Both the position numbers and the translations under genes were made by a program. 42,263 nucleotides of DNA, taken from assembly GCA_001603905.1 (NCBI GenBank), contig LVAE01000009.1:1-42263 (forward strand). The letters run 5' to 3'. Each line of letters opens with the position of its first letter. Position 1 is the first letter of the stretch. Of the stretch, positions 8,148-16,288 are shown piece by piece. The DNA comes from Fibrobacterales bacterium Fibro_02. GTDB lineage: Bacteria; Fibrobacterota; Fibrobacteria; Fibrobacterales; Fibrobacteraceae. Below the pieces are notes generated by a model. It saw only the letters and a program-made list of their open reading frames with translations, had not been told where the DNA came from and ran no database searches.

Positions 8148-9041
8148 TTAGATCTGGCAGGCCTCCGCGAGTTTTTCCAGAGCGTCTACGCAATCGTTCG
8201 CGAAGTTCTCGGGATGTCCGCTGCGCTGGTAGGCAAAGTTGAGTCCGCTAGAGCTGTTGAGCACGTGGAACTTGCGCTTGCCGCCACCGTTTGCAATAGC
8301 GGTAAGCACCGTCTTGGCATCACCGCCCTGACCGCCCGGGACTCCAGGAATAGACACACCCGGAATCAGGAACGGAATTTCGTGCTTGTGGGCAACCGTG
8401 TAGGCGGTAATCTTCTCGAGTTCTTCAGGATGCGTCGCACCGACAACGGCACCGAGGTAGCCGAGGTTCGCGTCCCATTCCATAATCTTGTCAGCCACGG
8501 AATAGAAGGCTTCGGCGTTGTCGCGCGGGTCGTCGCTGCGGACCACCGGCAAGTCCTGGAAGTCATGGGCGCCCTTGTTGCTCGTACGGAGCAAGACGTA
8601 CGCACCGTTTTCGGAATTTTCGCGAATGAACGGACCAACAGAATCGGCGCCCATCCACGGGGAAACCGTCACGGCATCGGCCTTGTACACATCGTAAGCG
8701 GCGGTTGCGTAGGCAGCGCTTGACTTACCGATGTCACCACGCTTCGCATCCAAAATAACGGGGATGCCTGCGCTGCGATAATCAGCAATCAGCTGCTGCA
8801 ACACGAGCATGGCCAGCACGCTCACGCATTCGTAGTAAGCGCTATTCGGCTTCACCACGGCGGGCGTCACGTTACGCTTGAGACAGCATTCCAGAATTTC
8901 GGAATAGAAACGCTTGATCTTGTCTTCGGCGGAACCTTCGGGGCAGCACGGGTCGATCAGCTTCATGACCGGATCCATGCCGAGGCAAATCGGGTTGCCG
9001 CACTTGGCGATACGTTCTTCTAAACGGGCCTGAAAGTTCAT
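8148..9041 (-). CDS. pyrF: Orotidine 5'-phosphate decarboxylase (type 2)
   Basis: A 297-residue cytoplasmic enzyme that decarboxylates OMP to UMP, the last step of de novo pyrimidine synthesis. The catalytic DAKRGD motif is at residues 98-103 with Lys-100 as the proton donor. Substrate-contact segments CLGMDPVMK near the N-terminus, AVVKPNSAYYE, and IPGVSIPGVPGGQGGD near the phosphate site are present. Length and motif spacing match the type 2 (about 280-310 residue) form found in many Gram-negative and actinobacterial lineages rather than the shorter E. coli form. The ATG at 9041 shares its A with the TAA stop of the upstream methyltransferase gene (TAATG), indicating translational coupling. 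Its placement in an isoprenoid operon looks like operon packing, not pathway logic. Confidence 0.96.
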   Translation of the reverse strand: MNFQARLEERIAKCGNPICLGMDPVMKLIDPCCPEGSAEDKIKRFYSEILECCLKRNVTPAVVKPNSAYYECVSVLAMLVLQQLIADYRSAGIPVILDAKRGDIGKSSAAYATAAYDVYKADAVTVSPWMGADSVGPFIRENSENGAYVLLRTSNKGAHDFQDLPVVRSDDPRDNAEAFYSVADKIMEWDANLGYLGAVVGATHPEELEKITAYTVAHKHEIPFLIPGVSIPGVPGGQGGDAKTVLTAIANGGGKRKFHVLNSSSGLNFAYQRSGHPENFANDCVDALEKLAEACQI

Positions 9042-10282
9042 TACTTCAAATCCTCTTGAATCTGGGCAGCTTCGTAGCTAAGGATACCGTGAGCGACAGC
9101 GACGTTCAGGGATTCGAGTTCGCTGCTCATCGGTATCTTCACCGTTTCGTCGGCGAGTTCGATGAAGTACGGGTTGGTACCTGCACCTTCGTTACCCACG
9201 AGGAACGCCATCTTGCGGAGCTTGTTCTGCGGAATCTGGCGCAGAGACTGCTTGGCGTGCAAATCGGTCGCGATAATGGTGTAGCCCTTGCTACGGAGGA
9301 AATTGATCTGGTCGACGAGATCGACGTCGAATTCGAAAGGCACGCGGAGGAAGGTGCCCGAGGAACCGCGCACCACCTTCGGGTTGAACGGGCTCACGGT
9401 GCCGCGTCCAAGAATCATGCCGTCGGAACCAAAGCCGAGGCTCGTGCGGAAAAGCGTACCGAGGTTACCCGGATCCTGCACGGCATCCACGAGCGTAATC
9501 ACGCTGCGGCTGGATTCATAGACCGGCTTCTTGCTTGCGATACGGGCGACAGCGACAATGCCCTGCGTCGTCACGGTCGAAGAGATCTTCTTCATCTGTT
9601 CGTCGGTGAGCACGTTCAGCTTGATTTCGGCTTCGTTAATTTGTTCAATCAGAGCTTCGTCGTTGAAGGCTTCGGTCACGTACACGCCGAGAACGAGTTC
9701 GCGGTGATGCGACACGAGTTCCTGCACCACATGCACGCCTTCGCCGAGGAAGCGGCCTTCGCGTTCGCGCCCCTTTTCGGTCGTGAGGGCGAGCATGCGC
9801 TTGAACCAAGGCGGGTTGAAGTTGGAATCTTCGCTAGCCTCGACTTCGGCCACGCGGGCTTCGAGTGCGGCTTCGTCCAATACTTCTTCGATCTCTTCCT
9901 TCTGTTCTTCGGGGCGCTGGCGGTAAATCGGAGCACCTACAGATGCAAATTCGCGGCGCGGGCGACGGTCGCCGACAAAGGAGCGGCCCCTGTCACCGAA
10001 CGGGCGGCGACCTTCGCGGCCTCCGAAGGAGCCACGGTCATCACCGTCGCGACGCGGGCGGCGTTCACGGTCGAAACGACCTTCGCGGCGGTCACCAAAC
10101 TTCTTGTCGCCAAACTTGCGGTCTCCACGGTCGCCCCTGCGATCGTCGAAAGAACGGCCTTCGCGGCCACCGCGTTCTTCACGGTCGTCGTCACGGCGCG
10201 GACGACGTTCAGGCTTTTCGCTCACTCCGAACTTACGGTCCAGAGTCATCTTTACGGTGCGGTTTTTATTTTCTTCGCTCAT
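9041..10282 (-). CDS. TrmH/SpoU-family RNA 2'-O-methyltransferase with R/D/G-rich N-terminus
   Basis: A 413-residue SPOUT methyltransferase. The first 125 or so residues are a highly charged, probably disordered tail built of arginine-aspartate-glycine patches (for example RREGRFDRERRPRRDGDD). An SpoU substrate-binding domain follows (about 165-235). The knotted catalytic domain (about 255-410) carries motif 1 DPGNLGTLFRTSLGFG, motif 2 FLVGNEGAG and motif 3 IPMSSELESLNVAVA. These bind S-adenosylmethionine and methylate the ribose 2'-OH of rRNA or tRNA; the exact nucleotide is not predictable. The tail resembles RGG-type RNA-binding extensions and is not part of the standard family. The gene overlaps dxs by 4 bases (ATGA) and pyrF by one, so all are translated in series. 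Confidence 0.9.
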   Translation of the reverse strand: MSEENKNRTVKMTLDRKFGVSEKPERRPRRDDDREERGGREGRSFDDRRGDRGDRKFGDKKFGDRREGRFDRERRPRRDGDDRGSFGGREGRRPFGDRGRSFVGDRRPRREFASVGAPIYRQRPEEQKEEIEEVLDEAALEARVAEVEASEDSNFNPPWFKRMLALTTEKGREREGRFLGEGVHVVQELVSHHRELVLGVYVTEAFNDEALIEQINEAEIKLNVLTDEQMKKISSTVTTQGIVAVARIASKKPVYESSRSVITLVDAVQDPGNLGTLFRTSLGFGSDGMILGRGTVSPFNPKVVRGSSGTFLRVPFEFDVDLVDQINFLRSKGYTIIATDLHAKQSLRQIPQNKLRKMAFLVGNEGAGTNPYFIELADETVKIPMSSELESLNVAVAHGILSYEAAQIQEDLK

Positions 10283-12147
10283 ACTTTTTCCATGATTTGT
10301 TTGGCGACGGATTCCCCGTCAATTTTCAAAAGCTTGAACAAGGCAGGAATTTCACCCTGTTCCACAAAATGATCCGGCAGGCCGAAACGCAACAGGCGCT
10401 TGTCGGTATAGCCGAGATCTGCAATAAGTTCTGCCACGGCAGAACCGAAACCGCCCACCAGCGTGTTGTCTTCGAGCGTCACAATCGTCTTGTGCGCATC
10501 GAAGAGCTTGCGGTAAGCCTCGGTATCCAGCGGCTTGATGATTCGTGCATCCACGACCGTTGCGCTCTTTCCGTTTTCGCGGAGAACGGCGGCCGTCTTC
10601 TTCAGTTCGTTCGTCATGAACCCTGCCCCCAAAAGCAAGATGTCCTTGCCTTCTTCCAAAACCTTCGGGAGCTTCACGTCCACGGTCTCGGGAGCGGGCT
10701 TCAGGTGTTCTTCGAGTGCGGTGCCGCGCGGGTATCGGATCGCGACAGGGCCCTTCATGTCGATAGCCGCGCGCACCATGTCGCGCAGTTCGTTTTCGTT
10801 GCTCGGCGCAAGGATGGTAATCCCCGGCACCGTGCGCAGGTAAGACAAGTCGAACGCGCCATGGTGAGTCGGGCCGTCGGCCCCGACAAGCCCCGCACGG
10901 TCAAGCACCATCACCACATGCAAGTTCTGCAAGGCAATGTCGTGCATAATCTGGTCGTAGGCGCGCTGCATAAAGCTCGAATAAATCGCGACCACCGGCA
11001 CCACGCCATCGCAGGCAAGGCCAGAGGCAAACGTGAGCGCATGTTCTTCGGCAATGCCCACGTCAATCACGCGATCCGGGAGTTCACGGGCAACGATATC
11101 CATACCGCAACCGGTAGGCATGGCAGCCGTAATGCCGATAATGCGGTCGTCCTTCTTCGCGAGTTCAAGCAACGTCTGCCCGAACACATGCGTGAGCGAC
11201 GGGTTCGGGCTCCCCGGAGAAAGCGGCAAACCGCTTTCGGGGTCGAAAGGTCCAATGCCGTGCCACTTGGTCGGGTTCTTCACGGCCGCATCCAGGCCGC
11301 GTCCCTTCTCGGTCAAGATATGCACCAGGCACGGGCCCGGCTGTTCCTTGACGCGCTGCAACAGCATAATAAGTTCGTTGATGTCGTGGCCGTCGATCGG
11401 TCCAAAGTAACGAATGCCCAAATCTTCAAAGAAACGGCCCGGCTTCACCACCGTCTTCGCCGCATTTTCCGCCTGCAAGAACAAGTCGCGGAAACGCGAT
11501 CCCAAAATGCCCGGCAGGCGTTTCATCAGGCGGTCCAAGTCCGAACGCATCTTGTTGTAGACCGGGTCCGAAATCACGCGGTTCAGGTATTTGCTGAAGT
11601 TACCCACGTTCGGGGCGATGCTCATCTTGTTGTCGTTCAAGATGATGGTCATGTTCTGCTTCGAGAGCCCTGCGTTGTTGATGGCCTCGTAAGCCATACC
11701 GCCCGTCATGGAACCGTCACCGATGACGGCCACCACGCTGTTCTTGCGCTTGAAATGGTCACGGGCCACCGCGAAACCGAGCGCGGCAGAAATCGAGGTC
11801 GTCGCGTGCCCTGCACCGTAGCAGTCGTACTCGCTCTCGTTCCTCTTCAAGAATCCCGAAATGCCGCCCTGCTGGCGAAGCGTGTCGAAACGGTCGAAAC
11901 GACCCGTCAAAAGCTTGTGAACGTAAGCCTGGTGTCCCACGTCCCACACGATCTTGTCGTCGGGGGCGTTGAACACATAATGCAGAGCGAGCGTCAGTTC
12001 CACCACACCCAGGCTAGACGCCAGGTGACCGCCATGCTTAGCCACTTGACCGATGATGGTCTCGCGGATCTGCGACGCCAGGTTGTAAAGCTCCTCTACC
12101 GAGCAATGCTTTATGTCCTGGGGGGACTTGATATTCTTAAGGTCCAT
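10279..12147 (-). CDS. dxs: 1-deoxy-D-xylulose-5-phosphate synthase
   Basis: A 622-residue thiamine-diphosphate enzyme that condenses pyruvate and glyceraldehyde 3-phosphate to DXP, the first step of the MEP isoprenoid pathway. The N-terminal part has VWDVGHQAYVHKLLTGR and the ThDP/Mg motif GDGSMTGGMAYEAINNAG. The pyrimidine-binding domain has DVGIAEEHALTFASG and DRAGLVGADGPTHHGAFD, and the C-terminal domain has the expected TLEDNTLVGGFGSAVAE. The length is standard. It follows ispA with a TAATG stop-start overlap and overlaps the methyltransferase gene by ATGA. Together with ispA it supplies C5 precursors and prenyl diphosphates for quinones and for undecaprenyl or other lipid carriers. Confidence 0.97.
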   Translation of the reverse strand: MDLKNIKSPQDIKHCSVEELYNLASQIRETIIGQVAKHGGHLASSLGVVELTLALHYVFNAPDDKIVWDVGHQAYVHKLLTGRFDRFDTLRQQGGISGFLKRNESEYDCYGAGHATTSISAALGFAVARDHFKRKNSVVAVIGDGSMTGGMAYEAINNAGLSKQNMTIILNDNKMSIAPNVGNFSKYLNRVISDPVYNKMRSDLDRLMKRLPGILGSRFRDLFLQAENAAKTVVKPGRFFEDLGIRYFGPIDGHDINELIMLLQRVKEQPGPCLVHILTEKGRGLDAAVKNPTKWHGIGPFDPESGLPLSPGSPNPSLTHVFGQTLLELAKKDDRIIGITAAMPTGCGMDIVARELPDRVIDVGIAEEHALTFASGLACDGVVPVVAIYSSFMQRAYDQIMHDIALQNLHVVMVLDRAGLVGADGPTHHGAFDLSYLRTVPGITILAPSNENELRDMVRAAIDMKGPVAIRYPRGTALEEHLKPAPETVDVKLPKVLEEGKDILLLGAGFMTNELKKTAAVLRENGKSATVVDARIIKPLDTEAYRKLFDAHKTIVTLEDNTLVGGFGSAVAELIADLGYTDKRLLRFGLPDHFVEQGEIPALFKLLKIDGESVAKQIMEKV

Positions 12148-13034
12148 TATTTAACCCTGGTAATGATGAATGCGGCAATGGAGCGCAGGATCGTGGTATC
12201 GCACTTGAGGCCGTCCAAAGCCTTGAGCGATTCCTCGTACAGTTCATGCGCACGTTCGCGGGACTTTTCGAGCCCCACCAGCGCCGGGTACGTCGCCTTA
12301 CCCTTTTCGATGTCGGAACCGGCATCCTTGCCCAGTTCCTCGGTCGTCGAAACGATATCCAGAATGTCGTCCACAATCTGGAACGCAAGACCGATGGCGC
12401 GGCCGTAGTCGCGGATAATCTTGATGTCGTCTTCGCTTGCACCTGCAAGGCGCGCGCCCACTTCCAGGGAGGCCTCGATCAGGGCCGCCGTCTTGTGGTA
12501 ATGGATGTAATCGACCGTGTCGAGGTCCACCTTCTTGCCTTCGCACTCAATATCGACCATTTCGCCGCCGATAAGGCCGTAGGTACTGAGCAGGTGCGCA
12601 AGCACTTCGATCGCCTTCGCGTTGCCAGTCTTGCCCATCAGTTCAAAAGCCAAAACGCAGAGGGCGTCTCCCGCCATGACGGCCGTAGCCTCACCGAACT
12701 GCTTGTGGCTCGTGGGCTTCCCGCGCCTAAAGTCATCGTTGTCGATGCAGGGCAGGTCATCGTGAATGAGGGAGAAGGTGTGGATCATTTCGAGGGCGCT
12801 CATGGCGTAATCCACCGAGTTGCCCGTACCACCGAACATGTCAAATGCAGCGCGAACAAGTGCCGGACGGAGTCTCTTTCCACCGGCGAACATCGAATAA
12901 CGCATCGCCTCGTGGAGCCTTTCCGGACGGTCGGACACGGGCGGCAAAAATTCATCAAACTTCTTTTCCGCTTCCTTCGAGATGCGGGAAAGGTAATCAA
13001 GGGCAGCAGATGCTTCTTTTTCAAGATTTTCCAT
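12147..13034 (-). CDS. ispA: Polyprenyl synthetase (farnesyl/geranylgeranyl diphosphate synthase)
   Basis: A 295-residue all-helical prenyltransferase. It has the first aspartate-rich motif in the bacterial type II FPP-synthase form HDDLPCIDND (residues 91-100, DDxxxxD), the upstream GGKRLRP substrate-binding motif, and the second aspartate motif DDILD. It condenses IPP with allylic diphosphates to FPP (or GGPP). The start was set at the ATG at 13034 because a longer frame adds only 19 atypical residues. The ATG has no Shine-Dalgarno and has TATCTT seven bases upstream, so this is the operon's first gene, possibly with a leaderless mRNA. It ends in a TAATG overlap with dxs. An FPP product is inferred from motif type. 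Confidence 0.92.
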   Translation of the reverse strand: MENLEKEASAALDYLSRISKEAEKKFDEFLPPVSDRPERLHEAMRYSMFAGGKRLRPALVRAAFDMFGGTGNSVDYAMSALEMIHTFSLIHDDLPCIDNDDFRRGKPTSHKQFGEATAVMAGDALCVLAFELMGKTGNAKAIEVLAHLLSTYGLIGGEMVDIECEGKKVDLDTVDYIHYHKTAALIEASLEVGARLAGASEDDIKIIRDYGRAIGLAFQIVDDILDIVSTTEELGKDAGSDIEKGKATYPALVGLEKSRERAHELYEESLKALDGLKCDTTILRSIAAFIITRVK

Positions 13035-13041
13035 AAGCACA

Positions 13042-13047
13042 AAGATA
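13042..13047 (-). promoter_or_regulatory. -10 element (TATCTT) of the ispA-dxs operon
   Basis: TATCTT on the minus strand, seven bases before the ispA ATG. A TTG-containing stretch (CTTGTATAGG) about 20 bases farther upstream would fit a Bacteroidetes-like -33 TTTG/-7 TAnnTTTG promoter. Confidence 0.45.
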
Positions 13048-13216
13048 CTTAATTTCGGGCACCTATACAAGCCTTGACAAGCCGGAAACAATGCCAGAAC
13101 CCCTCGATAACAGCCGTTTTTGCGTCCGCTTTTTGCAAGGGAATTAAAGCATTTCTAGGGCAGACGTCCCATTCTCGGGGCGCAAAAGCGATTCGGTCCA
13201 CAACATGCTCTACGGA
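13048..13216. other. Intergenic spacer between the ispA operon and the lipoprotein gene
   Basis: This is the longest non-coding stretch in the window (13035-13216 in total). Apart from the ispA promoter at its left end I see no strong hairpin with a T-tract, no small reading frame with a ribosome-binding site, and no repeat. It presumably holds the 3' end of the lipoprotein transcript. Confidence 0.4.
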
Positions 13217-14926
13217 CTAAAACAGAGCGCCGTAAAGCGTCACGTCGTCGATGTAGAACTCGGTGCCGTCCTGCACGAAGATATGGAACTGCTTGACATA
13301 ACCCTTGATGGTGCTCCAGGTAGTGAAGCAACTTTCTTCGGTAGCGGTTCCCACGCAAAGTTCAGCCGGGTTCACGCTGATGCGGCTCCAGGTTTTCGAG
13401 AGCGGAATCCAGTCGGTCGCCGCCTTCAGATTCTTATTCGGGTCAATGTAGTTTTCCAGCGAAAGGCGAATGTTTCCGTCACCCTTGGCGTAGAACACGA
13501 TAGAATCGATTGCGGCCAGATTCATGTAGTGTTCGAACGAGGTTCCCACCAGCACCCAGGCGTAGTCATCTTTTGCAAGCGTGTATTCCCCGTGGAACAC
13601 CTTGGACTTGCGCGTCGAATCGTAGACAATGCCGTCCTTCACGAGCAGCGGGGAGAACTCGGTTCCCTTCTTGAGCGAATCCGTATTCTGGTACCAGCCC
13701 TCGCCACCGTTTTCAAAATCCTGCAAAATCTTGACAGGGCTCAGGAACTCCGTGCTATAGGGATCCGCAATCGTCTTCCATTCAGCGTAAAGATCATTGG
13801 CAGAATCCGCCGTCACAAAGTAAATGCCGAGCGAATCGTTCGCGGGAACATTCGGAAGCACGTAGGCGCCCGTCTTGTTCGTCTTGACCAAAAGATCCAG
13901 GCCATAGACGCCCACCCACAAGGTCGTATCGGAAGAACGGAGCGTCACCTTGCTAGAGACCGAGGCGGTAGCCGAAAGGCGGACCGTATCGAGAGCGGCG
14001 AGTTCCTTGGCGCCGTAGACCTTGGAGAACGCAAAGCCATCCTTCGCGACGGTCAGGCGGAAATTCCCCTTGGCGGGCCATTCCATATCGAACCTTCCCT
14101 GCTTATCGGCACGGAGGCTGGACTCGACCATCGCATTCTGAACAACATAATCATCGGCCATTGCATCGGCTGCGCGGAGTGCCACCGTCGCATAGGCAGC
14201 AGGAGTACCGTCACTCAAGAGGGCCAACACCTGCGGAAGCGTCTCGGCGGTATCGTTTTGCACCGTATCCTTGGACGAAGTGTCTACAGGAACCTTCACC
14301 TCGCTGCGGTAATCCTTCATCAGCGATTCATGCGGAGTCACGTAAACCGACTGCGCACCAAGATCCTGCGCGTAATCTTCGCTTACAAAGTAGAGCGAGA
14401 GGGAATCGTTCGCCGGCAGAGCAGAAAGGGCAAACCAGCCCGCAGCATCGGTCTTCACCAGCACATCGGTTCCGACAATGCCGACCCAGACAGAGGAATC
14501 GCCCTCGGGAATGTCGACAACGCCCGCCATCACGGCAGTCGCAGAAAGGTTCACCGTATCGGGCGACGTAGACTTGCCCACTACTGCAAATTCATCACGG
14601 GACAGTTCCTTGGAGTAGGCCACGCCATCGTGGAGCACCGTCAGGCGGTACTTGCCCTCGGCAGGAATTTCCACCTTGAAGTTACCCTTCTCGTCGGCAT
14701 AGGAATCGGCCACCACCAGCGCGTTCTCTTCGACAGGCTGTTCGGCCCTGAAGTCCACCCTGCGGAGTGCCACCGTCGCGTACGACGCAGGCTTGCCATC
14801 GACAAGCGCGATTCCGTTCGTGGTAATGCTACCCGGACCGCCCGCTACATCATCGTTACTGGAACAGGCCACCAACCCCGCCATCGATAGCGAGAGCAAA
14901 GGCAAAAGAAAAAGCGATTTTCTCAT
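13217..14926 (-). CDS. Lipoprotein with duplicated Ig-like domains and CBM-like C-terminus
   Basis: A 569-residue predicted lipoprotein. The signal peptide MRKSLFLLPLLSLSMAGLVAC ends in lipobox LVAC (Cys-21). Two homologous segments start near residues 39 and 235, an offset of 196 residues. Each contains 'DGxPAxYATVALR', 'F-x-AKGxxRLTV' and 'LPANDSLxxYFV', a carboxypeptidase-regulatory/beta-sandwich style. At the DNA level 18 bases are identical between copies (14174-14191 and 14762-14779). The C-terminal 170 residues (QDFENGGEGWYQNTD to EFYIDDVTLYG) look like a CBM11/CIA30-type jelly roll. The gene overlaps the TIGR02147 gene by ATGA, so the two form one translational unit. The product is probably on the outer membrane or cell surface. 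Carbohydrate binding is an inference. Confidence 0.85.
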   Translation of the reverse strand: MRKSLFLLPLLSLSMAGLVACSSNDDVAGGPGSITTNGIALVDGKPASYATVALRRVDFRAEQPVEENALVVADSYADEKGNFKVEIPAEGKYRLTVLHDGVAYSKELSRDEFAVVGKSTSPDTVNLSATAVMAGVVDIPEGDSSVWVGIVGTDVLVKTDAAGWFALSALPANDSLSLYFVSEDYAQDLGAQSVYVTPHESLMKDYRSEVKVPVDTSSKDTVQNDTAETLPQVLALLSDGTPAAYATVALRAADAMADDYVVQNAMVESSLRADKQGRFDMEWPAKGNFRLTVAKDGFAFSKVYGAKELAALDTVRLSATASVSSKVTLRSSDTTLWVGVYGLDLLVKTNKTGAYVLPNVPANDSLGIYFVTADSANDLYAEWKTIADPYSTEFLSPVKILQDFENGGEGWYQNTDSLKKGTEFSPLLVKDGIVYDSTRKSKVFHGEYTLAKDDYAWVLVGTSFEHYMNLAAIDSIVFYAKGDGNIRLSLENYIDPNKNLKAATDWIPLSKTWSRISVNPAELCVGTATEESCFTTWSTIKGYVKQFHIFVQDGTEFYIDDVTLYGALF

Positions 14927-15759
14927 TTTCCTTTCTCCTTTAGAGGTTTGGTGAACGCGAGCGGGAACATCTGGATGTTCAACTGGAACACAGTATCGTC
15001 ATCCGTCCCTTCTTGGGATAAACGTAGTAAATCTTCACGGAATGCGTTAATCTTTTCGCGCAGGAGCTGGATATCGTCCATGCAAAAAGTCATCGTGACC
15101 GTGCTGATGTCGCGCAGGAACGGCTGGTGCCTATCCAGGGACTCGTCGGCGAGGCGGATCGTCTCGTGCTGGAAGGCGCGCACGGCCTGCGAGCGCCAGT
15201 TTCCGCCGGTAGACACGAAGGTATCATTCACCTTCCAGTATCCGTCGCGGTCCGTCGAAATCATGTTGAGGTCGGCCAGCAGCTTTACCGCGTCGCGGGC
15301 CTCCTTCTCGGTAATGTTCGGGGTGCAGCTTTCGGCGAGCCCCTGGTAATCATCCTTGAACTTGCAGATGCCTATCACGGAACGGATGGCGTTGTAGTAC
15401 CAGTGACGGTAGAACTCCAGTTCCTTCTTCTGCAGCAACTTGAGCGAGACGCCCTTGAGAGCCTGCATGCGCTCGTAGTGCTGGAGCGCGTCGGCATCGG
15501 TCTTGGCTCGGCCGAAATACACCATCTCGGCCCAGTAGTCGGCTTCCTTGCCTTCGAGTTCGAAGAAGTCTGCAGCGGGCTGTATCAGGCTCAGGGGCAA
15601 GTGGATCTTGCCCTGCGATACGCGAAGGAGGTTGCCAGGATCGGCGCCCATCTTCATGGCCATGTAACGCCACGAAATGACAGTCTTGCGCTGCTTAAAA
15701 TCCTCAAAAGCATCCCTCAACCACTCGCGATAGTCCGTGTATTCAAAAATCTTCTTCAT
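14923..15759 (-). CDS. TIGR02147 family protein (Fibrobacter paralogous regulator-like)
   Basis: A 278-residue soluble protein matching the TIGR02147/DUF4423 pattern common in Fibrobacter and also known from Bdellovibrio-like bacteria. It begins with FEYTDYREWLRDAFEDFKQ. A Cro/CI-like helix-turn-helix candidate follows (about residues 28-65, SWRYMAMKMGADPGNLLRVSQ). The central region has DADALQHYERM and YYNAIRSVIG, and the C-terminal half is helical with FLRDISTVTMTF. No signal peptide or membrane segment is seen. It probably binds DNA and regulates the lipoprotein gene that follows with a 4-base overlap; this is inferred from fold and context. The start ATG at 15759 has TATCTT seven bases upstream and no Shine-Dalgarno sequence. 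Confidence 0.88.
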   Translation of the reverse strand: MKKIFEYTDYREWLRDAFEDFKQRKTVISWRYMAMKMGADPGNLLRVSQGKIHLPLSLIQPAADFFELEGKEADYWAEMVYFGRAKTDADALQHYERMQALKGVSLKLLQKKELEFYRHWYYNAIRSVIGICKFKDDYQGLAESCTPNITEKEARDAVKLLADLNMISTDRDGYWKVNDTFVSTGGNWRSQAVRAFQHETIRLADESLDRHQPFLRDISTVTMTFCMDDIQLLREKINAFREDLLRLSQEGTDDDTVFQLNIQMFPLAFTKPLKEKGK

Positions 15760-15766
15760 ACCAATA

Positions 15767-15772
15767 AAGATA
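15767..15772 (-). promoter_or_regulatory. -10 element (TATCTT) of the TIGR02147-lipoprotein operon
   Basis: TATCTT on the minus strand, seven bases before the ATG at 15759. The hexamer and its spacing to the ATG match those of the ispA operon. Confidence 0.45.
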
Positions 15773-15805
15773 AATCCTTGATACTCAAAATACTATGCCA
15801 GGGGC

Positions 15806-16252
15806 CTAATCTCCGTTGTCGAACTTTACAACGATTTTGAGGTCGGCATCGCAGGTGGCCGACCACCTGCATTCCGGGGCATCCGCCATCGACAAATCCG
15901 CGCAAATTCCGCGAAATTCGAGGGTTTCCGGGTTATTCGTGCTTCGGGAGATGGTGACCTCGTAGCTCAGTTCGCCCGCCTGGGAAGACTGCACCGGGGC
16001 TTCGCCCATCAGGCGCCCCGTGAGCAAAATCACACAGTTGTCCTTGCGGGGCATCTGCGACTCGTCTTCGCCCTCGGCCAGGTTCCAGTGTATCTGGACA
16101 GGCTTGAAGTCTACTTCAGGCTCCTTCTTGGCGCAACTGGATAATAGGAGAATAAGAAAAGCCAAGAGCACGCAGCTTCGCTGCTTTGAGCTATGAGCGC
16201 GGGGCTTACGCCCCTTTGAGGTCTTAAGAAAACATTTCACGATAAAACTCAC
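15806..16252 (-). CDS. Small lipoprotein, unknown function, start uncertain
   Basis: Up to 148 residues. A hydrophobic segment ending in LLLSSCAKKEP is a lipobox, so the mature protein starts at that cysteine and is about 110 residues, with four further cysteines (DNC, GIC, PECRW, ATC). I do not recognise the family. The start is doubtful. No ATG is available upstream of the lipobox; the candidates are GTG at 16252, 16240 or 16171. The 27 codons between 16252 and 16171 are mostly translated palindromic repeat (see 16172-16274), although they supply the positive charges a lipoprotein signal peptide needs. The repeat may have replaced the original 5' end. It ends 46 bases before the TIGR02147 start. 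Confidence 0.6.
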   Translation of the reverse strand: MSFIVKCFLKTSKGRKPRAHSSKQRSCVLLAFLILLLSSCAKKEPEVDFKPVQIHWNLAEGEDESQMPRKDNCVILLTGRLMGEAPVQSSQAGELSYEVTISRSTNNPETLEFRGICADLSMADAPECRWSATCDADLKIVVKFDNGD

Positions 16253-16274
16253 CGCTCAAAGCCCCCATGGGGGC
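16172..16274. repeat. Cluster of three GC-rich hairpins flanked by CTTTGAG
   Basis: Three perfect inverted repeats lie close together: GCAGC-TTC-GCTGC (16172-16184), GGGGC-TTAC-GCCCC (16201-16214) and GCCCCCATGGGGGC (16261-16274). Each shares a base with a CTTTGAG heptamer (16184-16190, 16214-16220, and inverted as CTCAAAG at 16255-16261). The regular pairing of hairpin and heptamer suggests a REP-like element rather than a terminator, because no T-tract follows. Confidence 0.6.
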
Positions 16275-16288
16275 GTCCTCATACCTCA

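Noticed and set aside
9865..12408. Plus-strand open frame of 847 codons opposite dxs
   Set aside because: Antisense shadow; it crosses three confirmed genes on the other strand.
13155..13358. Small minus-strand frame of 67 codons overlapping the lipoprotein 3' end
   Set aside because: Arg/His-rich shadow in another frame of the lipoprotein gene, without start signals.
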